NCBI GenBank assembly: GCA_016705325.1
Contig: JADIYJ010000013.1
Location: 141,963-205,962 of the forward strand
From: Pseudomonadota bacterium
Lineage (GTDB): Bacteria; Pseudomonadota; Gammaproteobacteria; Steroidobacterales; Steroidobacteraceae
DNA: 64,000 nt
Direction: 5' to 3'
Shown here piece by piece: positions 62,405 through 64,000 of the stretch (position 1 is its first letter; every line of letters starts with the position of its first letter). A program made the position numbers and the translations under genes. Under the pieces are notes generated by a model. The model was given only the letters and a program-made list of their open reading frames with translations, was not told the origin of the DNA and made no database searches.

Positions 62405-62588
62405 CGTCAACGTGCTGTTGCTCACAGTGGTCGCGGGTTTCCTGCGGCCGCTGGGCAGGACCGAACTGACTCTGCTCAGCCCCGCTGATTTGGACCCAGG
62501 ACCGCAATGCGTCAAGGCCGGCACGGGTCGAACCCTTCGTCTACGTGGCGCATCGTCATGCCAGGGACAGCGCGGATTCTCTGCGTGA
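62394..62588 (+). pseudogene. vapC: VapC (PIN domain) toxin, collapsed by internal deletions
   Basis: The frame starts MTPDVNVLL, the canonical PIN start with the first catalytic aspartate. It then jumps to LTVVAGFLR, a motif normally 35-40 residues further on, and then to PLGRTELTLLSPADL, which looks like the family's last strand. The remaining acidic residues are lost. Full VapC proteins have about 140 residues. After 62490 nothing recognisable is encoded. The toxin must be inactive as built. Confidence 0.65.
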
Positions 62589-62766
62589 GCAACGCCGGTC
62601 GAGCGAGATCACCTGCGAGCGTTGACGACCAGGCCATCTTGCCGCCCACGTTCGACTTCACCGCAGAGGTGGGTGCTCTGGTTGAGGTCGGACTGATCAC
62701 CACACGCCGGCGGCCGGGCCGGCGGTCGGTGCCGGCACGATCCACAACCTCACCACGCTTCATCAC
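62512..62766 (-). pseudogene. MazF-like toxin, probably truncated
   Basis: The start MKRGEV, followed by RRPGRRRVVISPTSTR, resembles the MazF family start (MKRGEVW..D...G....RP.VVIS). Later LLTQRIRAVPGMTMRHVDEGF fits the last helix. The frame has only 84 residues against about 110, the Trp after MKRGEV is missing, and the middle is not recognisable. It overlaps the mazE-like stop, the normal arrangement for a toxin. Decayed or damaged by indels. Confidence 0.5.
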
Positions 62767-62984
62767 GAGATTCTTCGTTGGGCGCGCTGGATTGCCGGTT
62801 CGATTTCTGACGGTTGCATGCCATATAGCGCGTTCAGTCGGGCGGTCACCTCGTCGGCGCCGCGCGCGCTCAGGTAGGTGGCCAGCGCGTCGCTGTACAG
62901 CTGGCTGCGGGAAATGCCGAGCTGGCGCGCCAGGTGTTCACCGGCTTCGAACACCTCGTCCGGCACCGAAATGGCATTCTTCAT
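62763..62984 (-). CDS. MazE/ChpI-like antitoxin
   Basis: A 73-residue protein, MKNAISVPDEVFEAGEHLARQLGISRSQLYSDALATYLSARG, with the ribbon-helix-helix pattern of antitoxins paired with MazF. The second half (EVTARLNALYGMQPSEIEPAIQRAQ) is the toxin-binding arm. A GATAAC hexamer lies 8 bases before the ATG, so the mRNA may be nearly leaderless. Confidence 0.85.
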   Translation of the reverse strand: MKNAISVPDEVFEAGEHLARQLGISRSQLYSDALATYLSARGADEVTARLNALYGMQPSEIEPAIQRAQRRIS

Positions 62985-63039
62985 GCCAGAACGTTATCAC
63001 TCCGGTATGACGCGAGCAATATCCGTTGATGGCCATGGT

Positions 63040-63995
63040 TCAGCGTTCCGCCGCCAGCGCGTTCCCGGTGTGCGCAACGTCGTGCCGCGCGAACTGCTCG
63101 GCGAGGAAACTCTCGCCGCGCTCCAGGATGAAGTAACGGAACGCCTCGGCGGCCGGGGAGAGCGTCTTCGACAGGTTGTTGACGACGTGCCAGCGCCGCA
63201 TCACCGGCAGGCCCTCGACCTCGGGTACTGCGATCAAGCCATGATCGAGTTCGAGCCCCAGCGTGTGCAGCGACAGCAGCGAGATTCCCATGCCGGCCAT
63301 CACCGCCTGCTTGATCGCCTCGTTGCTGGACATCTGCATCGCGACGCGCGCCTTCATGTGGTGCGCCGTCATGTATTCATCGAGCGCTGCGAGCGTGCCC
63401 GAGCCCGGTTCACGCACGATGAAGCCTTCTTCCTGCAGCGCTCGCGCCGGCACGCGTTCCATCTGCGTGAACGGATGATCGACTGCCGTCACCAGCACGT
63501 GCGGGTGCATCGCGAACGGCTCGGCGCGAGTGGGCCACGACTGCGGTGGCCGCCCCATGATCGCGAGCTCGACCGTGCCCTGCTGCATCAGCGTCACGAC
63601 CTCGTCGCGCTTGTTGCAGACCTGCAGCCGGATCTCGACGCCGGGAGGATCGTCCCGGAAGTTGGCGAGCATCCGCGGCACGAAATACTTGGCCGTGCTG
63701 ACCATGCCCACGTCGAGCACGCCGGTCTTGAGGCCACGGGAACCGGGGCGACCACGTCCTCGGCGTCGCGCATGGCGACCAGGACGCGGCGGGTGTAAGC
63801 GAGCAGGTACTCGCCCACGGTGGTCAGCGACACCTTGCGGCTGGTCCGGTCGAACAGCGGCAGACCGACTTCCGCCTCCAACTCCTTGATCTGCATGGAA
63901 ACTGCAGGAGGAGAGAGGTTCAGTTCCTCGGCCGCGCGGGCGAAGCTCAGGTGCTTCGCGACCGAGGCGAAGACCCGTAATTGCCGCAAAGACAC
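63040..63995 (-). CDS. LysR-family regulator, CbbR-like (frameshifted)
   Basis: The N-terminal winged helix is SLRQLRVFASVAKHLSFARAAEELNLSPPAVSMQIKELEAEVGLPLFDR. The effector domain starts TGVLDVGMVSTAKYFVPRML, a hallmark of CbbR, which controls RuBisCO (cbb) genes. Two extra Cs, in the runs at 63738-63740 and 63745-63748, shift the frame between DVVA and TGVLDVG; the expected text is DVVARFRGLKTGVLDVG. Corrected length is about 317 residues. The gene's upstream region and any divergent target lie beyond the window. Confidence 0.87.
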
Positions 63996-64000
63996 GTTTT

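Noticed and set aside
62490..62588. Coding sequence in the second half of the vapC frame
   Set aside because: No similarity after PADL; the frame only stays open by chance and overlaps the opposing mazF-like gene.

Overview
This is a high-GC chromosomal segment of a gammaproteobacterium. Gene order points to the Xanthomonadales / Nevskiales / Steroidobacterales side of the class. It joins the end of the division and cell wall (dcw) cluster to lpxC-dciA-M23-secA-mutT, then tpm-yacG-zapD-coaE-pilDCB-pilA-pilR-pilS and sucC-sucD. No rRNA or tRNA gene was seen.

Layout. (1) 34-11887: murF, mraY, murD, ftsW, murG, murC, ddlB, ftsQ, ftsA, ftsZ, almost all coupled by 4-base overlaps. (2) 11888-20349: a fatty-acid/acyl-CoA block sits between ftsZ and lpxC: a remnant of a TIGR03084-type gene, two divergent class III CoA-transferases, a thiolase, a FadB-like fusion, an enoyl-CoA hydratase and an aminoglycoside-phosphotransferase-like protein. 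(3) 20430-26442: lpxC, dciA, a LytM/M23 peptidase, secA, mutT. (4) 25920-36676, minus strand: tpm, yacG, zapD, coaE and the type IV pilus genes pilD, pilC, pilB, pilA, pilR, pilS; pilA has a sigma-54 promoter and likely PilR sites. (5) 36737-37880: a candidate toxin-antitoxin pair (RelB/DinJ-like antitoxin and nucleotidyltransferase-like protein). (6) 37982-49882: sucCD, then an acyl-CoA ligase, a 2-oxoacid dehydrogenase (E1 alpha, E1 beta, E2), a stand-alone acyl carrier protein, an ABC ATPase/permease pair and a secreted AttH/CrtC-like protein, all on one strand. (7) 49760-58462: a YpfJ-type zinc peptidase, then a MacAB-like exporter in four genes followed by its probable NtrC/NtrY-type two-component regulators, with a sigma-54 promoter in front. 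(8) 58411-63995: a tail-less GroEL paralogue, a small cysteine-containing protein, a cysteine desulfurase, VapBC and MazEF remnants, and a CbbR-like LysR regulator.

Two things shape how the window should be read. First, at least ten genes carry one- or two-base frameshifts, many in C/G homopolymers or CG repeats. This looks more like residual sequencing or assembly error than biological decay, because most affected genes are essential. Second, several genes (lpxC, pilR, vapC, the TIGR03084 remnant, possibly mazF) have lost internal blocks of coding sequence. If real, these deletions would disable lipid A synthesis and pilin transcription, so they need checking against reads.

The most distinctive non-coding structure is a set of palindromic elements at gene ends: a hairpin family with a conserved 20-base loop (26083, 26312, related copy at 49902), two large palindromes built from short tandem units (21092-21194 and 22550-22714), and smaller dispersed palindromes that have entered coding sequence (E2, AttH-like protein).
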